A stretch of 64,000 bases of DNA from the NCBI RefSeq assembly GCF_046250175.1, contig NZ_CP176468.1; one strand, 5' to 3'. Every line of letters starts with the position of its first letter. Within the stretch, counting starts at the first letter, position 1. This DNA comes from Psychromonas sp030397575. GTDB lineage: Bacteria > Pseudomonadota > Gammaproteobacteria > Enterobacterales > Psychromonadaceae. Positions 18,258 through 26,924 of the stretch are shown piece after piece. Below the pieces are notes generated by a model. That model worked only from the letters and a program-made list of their open reading frames with translations. It did not search any database and had not been told where the DNA came from. The translations under genes were made by a program, and so were the position numbers.

Positions 18258-18297
18258 GAATGAGCCCCAATCATAAGTATATGATTGGGGCTCATTC
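18258..18297. terminator. Perfect hairpin terminator after tkt
   Basis: An 18-bp perfect inverted repeat (18258-18275 and 18280-18297) with loop AGTA and core GAGCCCCAATCATA. ATTTTATCTT follows on the plus strand. It lies between convergent tkt and a glycosyltransferase gene. Confidence 0.9.
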
Positions 18298-18309
18298 ATT
18301 TTATCTTCA

Positions 18310-19176
18310 TTAACACTCTTCTAAAATATGATAAAGCAATGTATTTGCTTCATAATTGCTATGATCATATTTCCAAGTAAGCTTATACAGTGGCGCATCA
18401 GCCTCTTTTAACTTTTGTTTAATGGATGTTGTAGGCGTTGAGAATAATCCTGCTCGTTGTACTAGGTGAGGTGTATCTGCACTGACCTTTAACGTATTGT
18501 CCCAAATCTCTTTTGATGTTTTATCCTGTGCTATTAATCTTTCGAATTTGTAATGAAGTGCAAAGTAAGGGGTGATTCCCAATACCTTAGTAATCATAGG
18601 ATTAAACCAATATTTTGTAGTTGTTGTTTTTTTATTTAGTATTCTTGATAAGAGTGTTGTTATTTTTATTTGTATTTCAGTGGGCTCATTAAAGTCGTTT
18701 TTAATCCAGTATTGTTCCATTAAGTCATGGAGTTTAATAGTAATAGGGCAACCTGCTTGAGAAGCAAAAAACCAACTCGACATGAGTCTATCTTTATCAG
18801 GGCGATCAAAAACAAAAAATCCAGATTGACTGCATGTATCTATCCACTGATCTAAAGGTTTATTACAAAAAGTGGTGCTATCAGCCCAAACACCGCCATA
18901 TTCATGCAATAATTTTAAACGTAAAAGATCCGACCGATGGGCTGGAGATAACTTAGTTAATGTTTCTTGTGGGGTTTCTAACGTGATGTAATTATGTAAA
19001 TTACTTTCATCTAATACAATGATTTCCCAAGTGGGATTGTGCTTAACCCAGGATGCTATACATTTTTTTATAAGGTACGGGGCATTCTCAAGACCTTGAT
19101 ACCAAAGTAACCAAATTTTTCTAGGTATTAATTTTTTCTGTTTTGTCAAAGCTGTTCCTATAGAAAAGTATTTCAT
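18310..19176 (-). CDS. Capsular polysaccharide synthesis/GT32-like glycosyltransferase
   Basis: The 288-residue protein has the DxD sugar-binding pattern of the Caps_synth/Gly_transf_sug families: PRKIWLLWYQGLENAPYLI near the N-terminus, SPAHRSDLLRLKLLHEYGG and VWADSTTFCNKPL (about residues 94-125). No transmembrane helix is evident. It stands alone, convergent to tkt and away from the main polysaccharide region. Upstream of its start lies an octanucleotide tandem array (19235-19311), which could affect its transcription. Acceptor and donor unknown. Confidence 0.8.
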   Translation of the reverse strand: MKYFSIGTALTKQKKLIPRKIWLLWYQGLENAPYLIKKCIASWVKHNPTWEIIVLDESNLHNYITLETPQETLTKLSPAHRSDLLRLKLLHEYGGVWADSTTFCNKPLDQWIDTCSQSGFFVFDRPDKDRLMSSWFFASQAGCPITIKLHDLMEQYWIKNDFNEPTEIQIKITTLLSRILNKKTTTTKYWFNPMITKVLGITPYFALHYKFERLIAQDKTSKEIWDNTLKVSADTPHLVQRAGLFSTPTTSIKQKLKEADAPLYKLTWKYDHSNYEANTLLYHILEEC

Positions 19177-19234
19177 TTATATCGAGCAAACTGGCTGTTA
19201 TTGTTTTAAAAGCATAAAACAATATTTTTATTCA

Positions 19235-19311
19235 GTAATAAAGTAATAAAGTAATAAAGTAATAAAATAATAAAATAAGCAAATAAGCAAATAAGCAAAT
19301 AAGCAAATAAG
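19235..19311. repeat. 8-bp tandem repeat array, nine full units plus partial
   Basis: Read on the plus strand in register: GTAATAAA four times (19235-19266), ATAATAAA once (19267-19274), ATAAGCAA four times (19275-19306) and a partial ATAAG. All units keep an 8-base period while the sequence switches midway. The array lies 59-135 bases upstream of the minus-strand glycosyltransferase start. Such arrays can change copy number by slippage. Confidence 0.9.
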
Positions 19312-19430
19312 AGTTAAGGTTAATTAAAGGCGAGTATTATTGATGTTCCTGATACTTGTAGCAAGTTTTGTATGGTAAATGTTGAAGGTTATGAGTTCTA
19401 AGTTAATTATTAATAGTTAATGCCTCAGCA

Positions 19431-19458
19431 AAGAGAGCTTATTTTAGCAAGCTCTCTT
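19431..19458. terminator. Hairpin downstream of transaldolase
   Basis: AAGAGAGCTT (19431-19440) and AAGCTCTCTT (19449-19458), a perfect 10-bp inverted repeat, lie 29 bases beyond the tal stop. T-run weak on the minus strand. Confidence 0.65.
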
Positions 19459-19486
19459 ATCAAGCGTGAAAAACGATGAATGTTAA

Positions 19487-20446
19487 TTATGCAGTTAGTA
19501 AATTGGTTAGTTGTTCATCTAACTTTATTTGATCCAAAGTAAAGTTACGAATACCTTCTGCTAGTTTCTCTGTTGCCATCGCATCTTCATTTAATGACCA
19601 TCTAAATTCACTTTCTGTTAATGGTGTTACTTGTTGTTTTGGTGTATTTTGCTCTTTTAGTTTTTGCTCGATAGGGGCGTCACTATTTTGTAGCTCTGCC
19701 ATCAAATCAGGGCTAATAGTGAGTCGGTCACAACCTGCTAACGCTAATACTTCCTCCACACTCCTGAAGCTCGCGCCCATTACCACAGTTTGGTAACCCT
19801 GTTGTTTGTAGTAATTATAGATATTAGTAACTGAAATTACCCCTGGATCTTGGTCGGCTGGGTAGGATGTTTTGCCGGTCTGCTTCTTGTACCAATCTAA
19901 AATACGACCAACAAAAGGTGAAATAAGGTATACGTTTGCTTCTGCACAGGCTTGCGCTTGAGCAAAGCTGAATAACAGTGTTAAGTTGCAGTTAATACCT
20001 TCTTTTTCAAGTATTTCTGCGGCTTTAATGCCTTCCCAAGTTGCTGCCAATTTAATAAGAATTCGATCGTTTGTAATGCCTGCTTGGTTATATAAAGTAA
20101 TTAATTTACGTGCTTTAACAATCGACCCTTGTGTATCAAAGGAAAGACGAGAATCAACCTCTGTAGAAATACGCCCAGGAATGGTTTTAAGTATTTCTAA
20201 TCCGACTAACACTGAAAGCTTATCACTGGCATCGATCACTTGTTGCTGTGCATCTTGTGATTGTTGTTTTGCCCACTCAGTTGCTTGCGTTAATAGCTCT
20301 TGATATTGAGGTAAAGACGCCGCTTTTAATAATAGAGAAGGGTTAGTGGTTGCATCTTGAGGTTGGTATTTTGCAATAGCTTGTACATCGCCGGTATCAG
20401 CCACTACGGTAGACATTTGTTTTAATTGTATTAATTGGTTGCTCAT
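19487..20446 (-). CDS. tal: Transaldolase
   Basis: The 319-residue protein matches TalA/TalB throughout: ADTGDVQAIAKYQPQDATTNPSLLL at the N-terminus, the Schiff-base lysine segment ILIKLAATWEGI (Lys about residue 131) and ISPFVGRILDWYK. It moves a dihydroxyacetone unit between sedoheptulose-7-P and glyceraldehyde-3-P. The open frame begins at 20461, but ATG 20446 is preceded by GGA at suitable distance and matches the family start. Divergent from the ribose operon, which feeds the same pathway. Confidence 0.97.
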   Translation of the reverse strand: MSNQLIQLKQMSTVVADTGDVQAIAKYQPQDATTNPSLLLKAASLPQYQELLTQATEWAKQQSQDAQQQVIDASDKLSVLVGLEILKTIPGRISTEVDSRLSFDTQGSIVKARKLITLYNQAGITNDRILIKLAATWEGIKAAEILEKEGINCNLTLLFSFAQAQACAEANVYLISPFVGRILDWYKKQTGKTSYPADQDPGVISVTNIYNYYKQQGYQTVVMGASFRSVEEVLALAGCDRLTISPDLMAELQNSDAPIEQKLKEQNTPKQQVTPLTESEFRWSLNEDAMATEKLAEGIRNFTLDQIKLDEQLTNLLTA

Positions 20447-20628
20447 AAATATTTCCATCATGGTTGTTTTATTTTATTAGTAACAAGCCTGAAGTGCTTA
20501 AGCAAGCAAGATTTTAGAGAATTATTGTGGTTTAACAGTTTTAAAATATTTTACGTGAACTTGCTCTCTTTTTATCAATGTAAGGAGTGCAATTTTTTTA
20601 TTAATGTTTAAATTCCCACCCATCGAAA

Positions 20629-20642
20629 CGATTGCGCAATCG
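20629..20642. promoter_or_regulatory. Candidate RbsR operator upstream of rbsD
   Basis: CGATTGCGCAATCG is a perfect 14-bp palindrome with a central GC/GC step, as expected for LacI-family operators, 62 bases before the rbsD start. Flanking GAAA and TTTC extend the symmetry imperfectly. The LacI-type RbsR at the operon's end is the obvious candidate binder; this is inference. Confidence 0.6.
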
Positions 20643-20704
20643 ATTTCTAATGAGTTTTTCTTAATGTATTTAGTTTTAAAATGAACACAAAAGAAGGGGG
20701 GGAA

Positions 20705-21109
20705 ATGAAAAAATCTGCATTATTAAATGCCAAGCTATCTCATTGTATTGCTTCATTAGGACATTTTGATGAGGTCACTATTTGCGATGCGGGTTTACCT
20801 ATTCCCATTCAAGTTGAGCGCATTGATCTTGCTTTAACGCATGGTGTACCCGGATTCTTAGAAACGGTTAAAGTGGTATTGAGTGAGATGCACATTACTG
20901 GGGTGATAGTAGCTGAAGAGATGAAACTGGTTAGCCCTAAGTTACATGAGGCGCTATTAGCTATTATTAAAACATATCAAGCTGTCGAGATAACTTATGT
21001 TAGTCATGATGCTTTTAAAGCTAAGACTTTCAATAGTAAAGCGATTGTCCGTACTGGAGAGTGTACACCATACGCTAATGTGATTTTTCAATCTGGTGTA
21101 GTTTTTTAA
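20705..21109 (+). CDS. rbsD: D-ribose pyranase
   Basis: The 134-residue protein matches RbsD: ALLNAKLSHCIASLGHFDEVTICDAGLP in overlapping parts, including the catalytic His region GHFDEVTICDAG, and C-terminal GECTPYANVIFQSGVVF. It interconverts the pyranose and furanose forms of ribose so that RbsK can act. The frame is open from 20681, but the purine-rich GGGGGGGAA directly upstream selects ATG 20705. First gene of rbsDACBKR. Confidence 0.95.
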   Translation: MKKSALLNAKLSHCIASLGHFDEVTICDAGLPIPIQVERIDLALTHGVPGFLETVKVVLSEMHITGVIVAEEMKLVSPKLHEALLAIIKTYQAVEITYVSHDAFKAKTFNSKAIVRTGECTPYANVIFQSGVVF

Positions 21110-21130
21110 ATTGATGATGCGAGAAATACG

Positions 21131-22636
21131 ATGAGAGAGCCGATATTACAACTCACTGAAATCCATAAATCATTCCCTGGTGTGAAAGCGCTAGATGGGG
21201 CGTCTTTAAATGTATACCCCGGACAAGTAATGGCTTTATTAGGGGAGAATGGTGCTGGGAAATCGACGCTAATGAAGGTGATCACTGGTATCTATACATT
21301 GGATGCAGGTGAGATTTTTTATGAAAATATCAATGTTAATTTTAAAGGTCCAAGGGACTCACAACAAGCGGGCATCAGTATTATTCATCAAGAACTGAAT
21401 TTATTACCTGCTTTAACGATTGCAGAAAATATTTTTTTAGGGCGTGAAATGACCAATCGCTTTGGTGCCATTAATTGGTCTTCTATGTATCAAAAAGCCG
21501 ATCAATTGTTAGCGCGTTTAAATGTAAAGCATAAGTCATCGACCATGCTCAGTGAATTGAGTTTAGGTGAACAACAAATGGTAGAGATAGCTAAAGCACT
21601 CTCCTTTGAATCTAAAGTGATCATCATGGATGAGCCTACAGATGCTTTGACGGATAGTGAAGTCGAAGCGTTATTTAGTGTGATTAATGAGCTACGCGAT
21701 GAAGGTTACGGGATTGTTTATATCTCGCACCGTTTAAAAGAGATTTTTGAAGTATGTGATGACATTACTATTTTACGTGACGGTAAATTTATTGCTGAAA
21801 AGCCAGTTGCCCAAATAGATGAAGACAAATTAATTGAGCTGATGGTGGGACGCCGTTTAGATGAACAATATCCGCGTATCCCGTGTGTACATCAAAGTAA
21901 CTGCTTAACCATTAAAAGCCTTTATGGAGAGGCGATAAATAACGTAAGTTTTACGTTAAAACATGGTGAGATTTTAGGCATATCTGGGTTAATGGGGGCG
22001 GGTCGTACGGAACTGATGAAAGTGATTTATGGTGCATTACCACGACATGCTGGAGATATCATATTAGAAGGTGAAGTCATTAATCCTCGCTCTGCATTGC
22101 AAGGGTTACAACATGGTATTGCTTATATTTCAGAAGACAGAAAGGGTGATGGTTTAGTGCTTGGTTTATCAGTGAAAGACAATATGTCGCTGTGTGCACT
22201 TAAAAGCCTTTCTAGTGGGTGGCAGTTAAAACATCAAGAAGAGCGCTTAGCAGTTAACGATTTTATTGACCTTTTTAATATTAAAACCCCTTCAATGGAG
22301 CAAATAATTGGCAATTTATCTGGCGGTAATCAACAGAAAGTTGCCATTGCTAAAGGGTTGATGACAAAGCCTAAAGTGCTGATTTTAGATGAGCCAACAC
22401 GTGGCGTAGATGTGGGGGCTAAAAAAGAGATCTATCAACTGATCAATAAATTTAAAGCTGAAGGCATGAGTATTATTTTAGTGTCATCAGAAATGCCTGA
22501 AGTATTAGGGATGAGTGATCGTGTTTTAGTGATGCATCAAGGCCAGATTAGTGGCGAGTTTAGTGCACAAGAAGCAGATCAAGAAAAACTAATGGCTTGC
22601 GCTGTTGGTAAAAATCACAATGAGGTAGCAGCATGA
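21131..22636 (+). CDS. rbsA: Ribose ABC transporter ATP-binding protein
   Basis: The 501-residue protein contains two fused ABC domains, typical of sugar importers of the CUT2 class. Domain 1 has Walker A GENGAGKST, signature LSLGEQQMVEIAKAL and Walker B VIIMDEPTDALTD; domain 2 has the degenerate P-loop GLMGAGRTELMK, signature LSGGNQQKVAIAKGL and Walker B VLILDEPTRGVD. It energises ribose uptake with RbsC and RbsB at the inner membrane. The stop overlaps the rbsC start by four bases. Confidence 0.97.
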   Translation: MREPILQLTEIHKSFPGVKALDGASLNVYPGQVMALLGENGAGKSTLMKVITGIYTLDAGEIFYENINVNFKGPRDSQQAGISIIHQELNLLPALTIAENIFLGREMTNRFGAINWSSMYQKADQLLARLNVKHKSSTMLSELSLGEQQMVEIAKALSFESKVIIMDEPTDALTDSEVEALFSVINELRDEGYGIVYISHRLKEIFEVCDDITILRDGKFIAEKPVAQIDEDKLIELMVGRRLDEQYPRIPCVHQSNCLTIKSLYGEAINNVSFTLKHGEILGISGLMGAGRTELMKVIYGALPRHAGDIILEGEVINPRSALQGLQHGIAYISEDRKGDGLVLGLSVKDNMSLCALKSLSSGWQLKHQEERLAVNDFIDLFNIKTPSMEQIIGNLSGGNQQKVAIAKGLMTKPKVLILDEPTRGVDVGAKKEIYQLINKFKAEGMSIILVSSEMPEVLGMSDRVLVMHQGQISGEFSAQEADQEKLMACAVGKNHNEVAA

Positions 22637-23616
22637 GTTCAAACATTACAGCCCCTGAGGTTAATCAGTCTAAAAGGCATATTTTTACTAAAGCTTGGTT
22701 TATTGAGCAAAAATCATTAATTGCTTTGATTGCCTTAATTGCAGTTGTATCTGTGCTTAATGAGTACTTTTTTACGCTTGATAACCTCCTTAATATTTTG
22801 CGTCAAACCTCGGTGATTGCAATTCTTGCTGCGGGCATGACATTAGTTATTTTAACTGCTGGTATTGACTTAAGCGTAGGTTCAATACTCGCGTTATGTG
22901 GTGCTTTTGCTGCCAGTATGATCAGTTTAGAGATATCTGTGTTTATTGCTATTCCAGTCTCTTTATTAGGTGGAGCAATATTAGGCTCAATGACTGGGTT
23001 AATTATATCGAAGGGGAAAGTGCAGGCATTTATCGCGACATTAGTGATGATGACATTACTTCGTGGGGTAACCATGGTGTATACCGATGGTCGTCCTATT
23101 TCTACTGGCTTTACTGATGTTGCAGATCATTTTGCTTGGTTTGGTACTGGTTACTTATTTGGAGTTCCTGTGCCAGTTTGGTTAATGATTTTTGTGTTCG
23201 CTGGGATTTGGTATTTACTCAATCATACTCGCTTTGGCCGTTATGTTTACGCTTTGGGCGGCAATGAGTCAGCGACTAAGTTATCAGGCATCAATGTCGA
23301 TCGCATCAAAATCGGTGTGTATTCCATTTGTGGTTTATTGTCAGCATTAGCCGGAATCATTATTACTTCGCGGTTATCATCAGCACAACCAACAGCTGGT
23401 ATGGGCTATGAGCTCGATGCAATTGCGGCCGTGGTAGTTGGTGGAACGAGTCTTGCTGGCGGCCGTGGCTACATTATGGGGACATTGATTGGGGCATTAA
23501 TTATTGGTGTATTAAATAATGCATTAAACCTATTAGATGTGTCTTCATATTTCCAAATGATAGTGAAAGCAGCGGTGATTTTATTAGCGGTGTTAGTAGA
23601 TAACAAACAGAAATAA
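22633..23616 (+). CDS. rbsC: Ribose ABC transporter permease
   Basis: The 327-residue protein is strongly hydrophobic with about eight to ten membrane segments. CUT2 permease features are present: ILTAGIDLSVGSILALCGA and the GRYVYALGGNESATKLSGI loop that contacts the ATPase, followed by VVVGGTSLAGGRG. It forms the ribose channel in the inner membrane. Overlaps rbsA by ATGA. Confidence 0.97.
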   Translation: MSSNITAPEVNQSKRHIFTKAWFIEQKSLIALIALIAVVSVLNEYFFTLDNLLNILRQTSVIAILAAGMTLVILTAGIDLSVGSILALCGAFAASMISLEISVFIAIPVSLLGGAILGSMTGLIISKGKVQAFIATLVMMTLLRGVTMVYTDGRPISTGFTDVADHFAWFGTGYLFGVPVPVWLMIFVFAGIWYLLNHTRFGRYVYALGGNESATKLSGINVDRIKIGVYSICGLLSALAGIIITSRLSSAQPTAGMGYELDAIAAVVVGGTSLAGGRGYIMGTLIGALIIGVLNNALNLLDVSSYFQMIVKAAVILLAVLVDNKQK

Positions 23617-23653
23617 ACCTTATATTTTTTTAAACCCATAAAAGGAAAGTCCA

Positions 23654-24532
23654 ATGAAAAAGTTAACAACATTAATTTCAGCGGCAGTGATCTCAGCAAC
23701 ATTCAATGCTAGTGCGATGGCACAAGATACGATTGCAATGGTCGTTTCAACGTTGAATAACCCCTTCTTTGTTTCAATGAAAGAGGGGGCAGAGAAAAAG
23801 GCTGATGCATTAGGTTATAAAATAATTGTACTGGATTCACAAAATGATCCGAGTAAAGAGTTAGCTAATGTCGAAGACCTATTGGTTCGTGGAGTAAAAG
23901 CTATTCTTATTAATCCTACGGATTCTGATGCAGTATCAAACGCAGTGCGTTTAGCTAATCGAGCATCAATACCGGTATTAACTTTAGATCGAGCTGCTAA
24001 CAATGGTGACGTCGTTAGCCATATTGCGTCAGATAATGTCGCTGGTGGGGAAATGGCAGGTAAGTTTATTCGTGAAAAAATCGGTGAAAATGCGAAGGTG
24101 GTTCAGCTAGAAGGTATTGCAGGTACTTCAGCGGCACGTGAACGTGGTGAAGGTTTTATGAAAGCTGTTGAAAGCCAAGGCTTGGATCTATTAGCCAGTC
24201 AACCAGCTGACTTTGACCGCACTAAAGGCCTTAACGTCATGGAAAATTTATTATCGTCTCAACCTGAAACACAAGCTGTATTTGCACAAAATGATGAAAT
24301 GGCACTAGGTGCTTTCCGTGCAGTGCAAGCTTCTGGTAAAGATATATTTATTGTTGGCTTTGATGGTACTGATGATGGTATTGCGGCTGTTAAGCGTGGA
24401 TTGTTAGGTGCAACTATTGCGCAACAGCCTGCTTTAATTGGTGAAATTGGCGTACAATCAGCTGTTGATACGTTAACTGGTAAAAGTGTCGATAAAAACA
24501 TTCCTGTGCCATTAATGATGGTAGTTAAATAA
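23654..24532 (+). CDS. rbsB: Periplasmic ribose-binding protein
   Basis: The 292-residue protein has a Sec signal peptide (KKLTTLISAAVISATFNASAMA, cleavage about residue 23) and the RbsB fold starting DTIAMVVSTLNNPFFVSM. Ribose-contact segments such as LTLDRAANNGDVVSHIASDN and FAQNDEMALGAFRA are conserved. It delivers ribose to RbsAC and in some bacteria to chemoreceptors. AAAGGAAAG before the ATG is a good ribosome site. Confidence 0.97.
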   Translation: MKKLTTLISAAVISATFNASAMAQDTIAMVVSTLNNPFFVSMKEGAEKKADALGYKIIVLDSQNDPSKELANVEDLLVRGVKAILINPTDSDAVSNAVRLANRASIPVLTLDRAANNGDVVSHIASDNVAGGEMAGKFIREKIGENAKVVQLEGIAGTSAARERGEGFMKAVESQGLDLLASQPADFDRTKGLNVMENLLSSQPETQAVFAQNDEMALGAFRAVQASGKDIFIVGFDGTDDGIAAVKRGLLGATIAQQPALIGEIGVQSAVDTLTGKSVDKNIPVPLMMVVK

Positions 24533-24541
24533 GATTGGTGA

Positions 24542-24600
24542 ATAAAACTCGATACTAGTGTTATTTCTACATTTTGTAGGTTCGAGTCGTCGAGTTTTAT
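24542..24600 (+). promoter_or_regulatory. Long hairpin between rbsB and rbsK
   Basis: An 11-bp perfect inverted repeat (ATAAAACTCGA at 24542-24552, TCGAGTTTTAT at 24590-24600) encloses a smaller hairpin CTACA-TTT-TGTAG (24567-24579). It follows the transporter genes and precedes rbsK. It may partly terminate transcription or protect the transporter mRNA end, giving higher RbsB than RbsK/RbsR. Confidence 0.6.
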
Positions 24601-24675
24601 AAGCGTTTATATATTATAAGCGCTTAAATATTCACCATTAATAAGTCTATTTCAATATTTAATAAAGGTTTATTT

Positions 24676-25596
24676 ATGCGTCAACTCACGGTGCTTGGAA
24701 GTGTTAATGCGGATCATGTTGTTAAGGTAAATAGTTTTCCTCGCCCTGGAGAAACATTACATGGGCAAGGTTACACGGTAATTGCTGGCGGTAAAGGAGC
24801 AAATCAAGCTGTGGCCGCGGCTCGTTTAGGCGCGAGTGTTAATTTTATTGCCAGTGTTGGCGATGATAGTTTTGGTATGGGAATTCGTAAAACCTTTGAG
24901 CAAGATGGCATCAATGTAGAAGGGGTGATGATAGAAGAAGACACTCCAACCGGTATTGCCATGATTCAAGTATCAGCAAGTGGTGAAAATAGTATTTGTA
25001 TTTGTGCAGAAGCCAATGCGTGTTTAACTCCGCAAAGAATCGCACCTCATCAAAGTAAAATCGAAACAGCAGATATTTTATTACTGCAGTTAGAAGTTCC
25101 TATTGAAACCATTGAAAAAGCAGCAGAAATTGCTAATCTATCTGGTACAACCGTGGTACTTAACCCTGCGCCCGCGCAAGCATTATCTGATCATCTTCTT
25201 GCTTTAGTGGATATCATTACGCCTAATGAGACTGAAGCAGAAATATTAACTGGAATTAAAGTCTCTGATGATCAGTCTGCCCAGCAAGCTGCCAATGTAT
25301 TGCATGGTAAAGGCATAGAAACGGTATTAATCACCCTAGGTAGTAAAGGTGTTTGGTTAAGTAAAGGCTCTAGTGGTCAACGTATTGAAGGTTATCGTGT
25401 ACAAGCTATTGATACTACAGCCGCAGGCGATACGTTTAATGGCGCTTTGTTAACAGGGTTATTAGAAGATAAAAGTTTAGATGACTCGATTCTTTTTGCC
25501 CATGCTGCCGCAGCATTAACGGTGATGGCCGAGGGGGCTCAATCATCCATTCCCTATCGAGATGATGTTAATGCATTTTTAAGTAAACAAAGATAA
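24676..25596 (+). CDS. rbsK: Ribokinase
   Basis: The 306-residue PfkB-family kinase has the substrate-site GGKGANQAVAAARLGA (about residues 40-55) and the C-terminal DTTAAGDTFNGAL with the catalytic Asp. It phosphorylates ribose to ribose-5-phosphate, feeding Tkt and Tal. AAAGG precedes the ATG by eight bases. It lies behind a long hairpin after rbsB and 24 bases before rbsR. Confidence 0.97.
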   Translation: MRQLTVLGSVNADHVVKVNSFPRPGETLHGQGYTVIAGGKGANQAVAAARLGASVNFIASVGDDSFGMGIRKTFEQDGINVEGVMIEEDTPTGIAMIQVSASGENSICICAEANACLTPQRIAPHQSKIETADILLLQLEVPIETIEKAAEIANLSGTTVVLNPAPAQALSDHLLALVDIITPNETEAEILTGIKVSDDQSAQQAANVLHGKGIETVLITLGSKGVWLSKGSSGQRIEGYRVQAIDTTAAGDTFNGALLTGLLEDKSLDDSILFAHAAAALTVMAEGAQSSIPYRDDVNAFLSKQR

Positions 25597-25620
25597 GCGA
25601 ACTAAGGAATTCATAACATA

Positions 25621-26628
25621 ATGGCCACTATTAAAGATGTAGCGAAACATGCGCAAGTTTCTACTTCCACAGTTAGTCATGTATTAAATAAAACGCGTTA
25701 TGTTAGCGAAGAAATCACTGAAAAGGTAAAAGCTGCGGTTGAGTTGTTAAATTATACACCTTCAGCGTTGGCGAGGAGCTTAAAGCTTAAAAATACTCGT
25801 ACCTTTGGCATGCTTGTAACAACGTCAATTAACCCTTTCTTTGCTGAAGTCGTAAAGGGGGTTGAACGACGTTGTTATGAGCAAGGCTACAATTTATTGT
25901 TATGTAATACAGAAGGTAATTTCGAGCGCTTACGCTTTAATATTGATATGTTATTACAGAAACGTGTCGATGGTTTATTGTTAATGAGTGATGAACTAGT
26001 CAACCAAAACATTGATATTTTTGAACGTCATGATCCTGTGCCTACAGTTGTGATGGATAATGGTGATACAGGGTTCCCAACCGATAAAATACAAGATAAC
26101 GCCTATAAAGGTGGTTTGATAGCCACGCAATATCTCATTGATAATGGCCATACTAAAATAGGCTGTATTCGCGGTCCTATTGATAAACCCACTGCGAAAA
26201 AACGTTATGCTGGTTTTGAACAAGCAATGCATGAGGCGAATTTAAATATCAATTCAGATTGGGTAGAGATATCTAATTTTGAGTGTGAAGATGCTGCTAT
26301 TGCTTTTAAAAAGCTTTATCAAAAAGGGGAATTACCAACGGCTATTTTTGTTTGTAATGACATGATGGCTATGGCCGTGATTAATGCAGCAAATAGTTTA
26401 GGATTATCTATTCCCGATGATTTATCGATTATTGGTTACGATGATATTAAGATTGCGCGTTATATGACACCTTCATTAACGACCATTCATCAATCTAAAT
26501 TTAATTTAGGACAGCAAGCTTTTGATACGCTTTTAGACAAAATACAAACTAAGCGAGAAAGTGATTTAGAGATCCAATTAGAGCCAACACTAGTGGAAAG
26601 AAGTAGTGTGAAAAATCTTCTACTTTGA
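25621..26628 (+). CDS. rbsR: Ribose operon repressor, LacI family
   Basis: The 335-residue protein has an N-terminal LacI-type helix-turn-helix (TIKDVAKHAQVSTSTVSHVL) and hinge (YTPSALARSLK), then a periplasmic-binding-like effector domain from TFGMLVTTSINPFFAEVV. It should repress rbsDACBKR and release it on binding ribose. The palindrome at 20629-20642 is the best operator candidate. Last gene of the operon, ahead of a bidirectional terminator. Confidence 0.94.
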   Translation: MATIKDVAKHAQVSTSTVSHVLNKTRYVSEEITEKVKAAVELLNYTPSALARSLKLKNTRTFGMLVTTSINPFFAEVVKGVERRCYEQGYNLLLCNTEGNFERLRFNIDMLLQKRVDGLLLMSDELVNQNIDIFERHDPVPTVVMDNGDTGFPTDKIQDNAYKGGLIATQYLIDNGHTKIGCIRGPIDKPTAKKRYAGFEQAMHEANLNINSDWVEISNFECEDAAIAFKKLYQKGELPTAIFVCNDMMAMAVINAANSLGLSIPDDLSIIGYDDIKIARYMTPSLTTIHQSKFNLGQQAFDTLLDKIQTKRESDLEIQLEPTLVERSSVKNLLL

Positions 26629-26853
26629 CTATCAAACCTCAATGCGAGATAAGCAATACAGGGTCGTTATTTTAGCGGGTTTGCGATGTTAAAATATCTT
26701 TTAATAATCTGTTATTGTTTCAATGACTCGCTTTAAACTTCGCAAAACTAACGGCACGGTATAGTCAAAAAATATAATATTATAACTTCAAATATAATTC
26801 CGCTGTTATTCACCTGAATTGAGGGGATGGCATAAAATAGTGTTTGAGAATTA

Positions 26854-26889
26854 AAAAAGCCCATTATGTACTTACATAATGGGCTTTTT
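26854..26889. terminator. Bidirectional terminator between rbsR and ilvD
   Basis: A perfect 17-bp inverted repeat (26854-26870 and 26873-26889) has a GCCCATTATGTA core and two-base spacer, with A-run on one side and T-run on the other, so it can end both convergent operons. Confidence 0.92.
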
Positions 26890-26924
26890 GATATCTTGCT
26901 ACTTAAGCACTCTACACTGAGGGC

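Noticed and set aside
19235..19311. CRISPR-like array
   Set aside because: The units are contiguous 8-mers without spacers and no cas gene is near.
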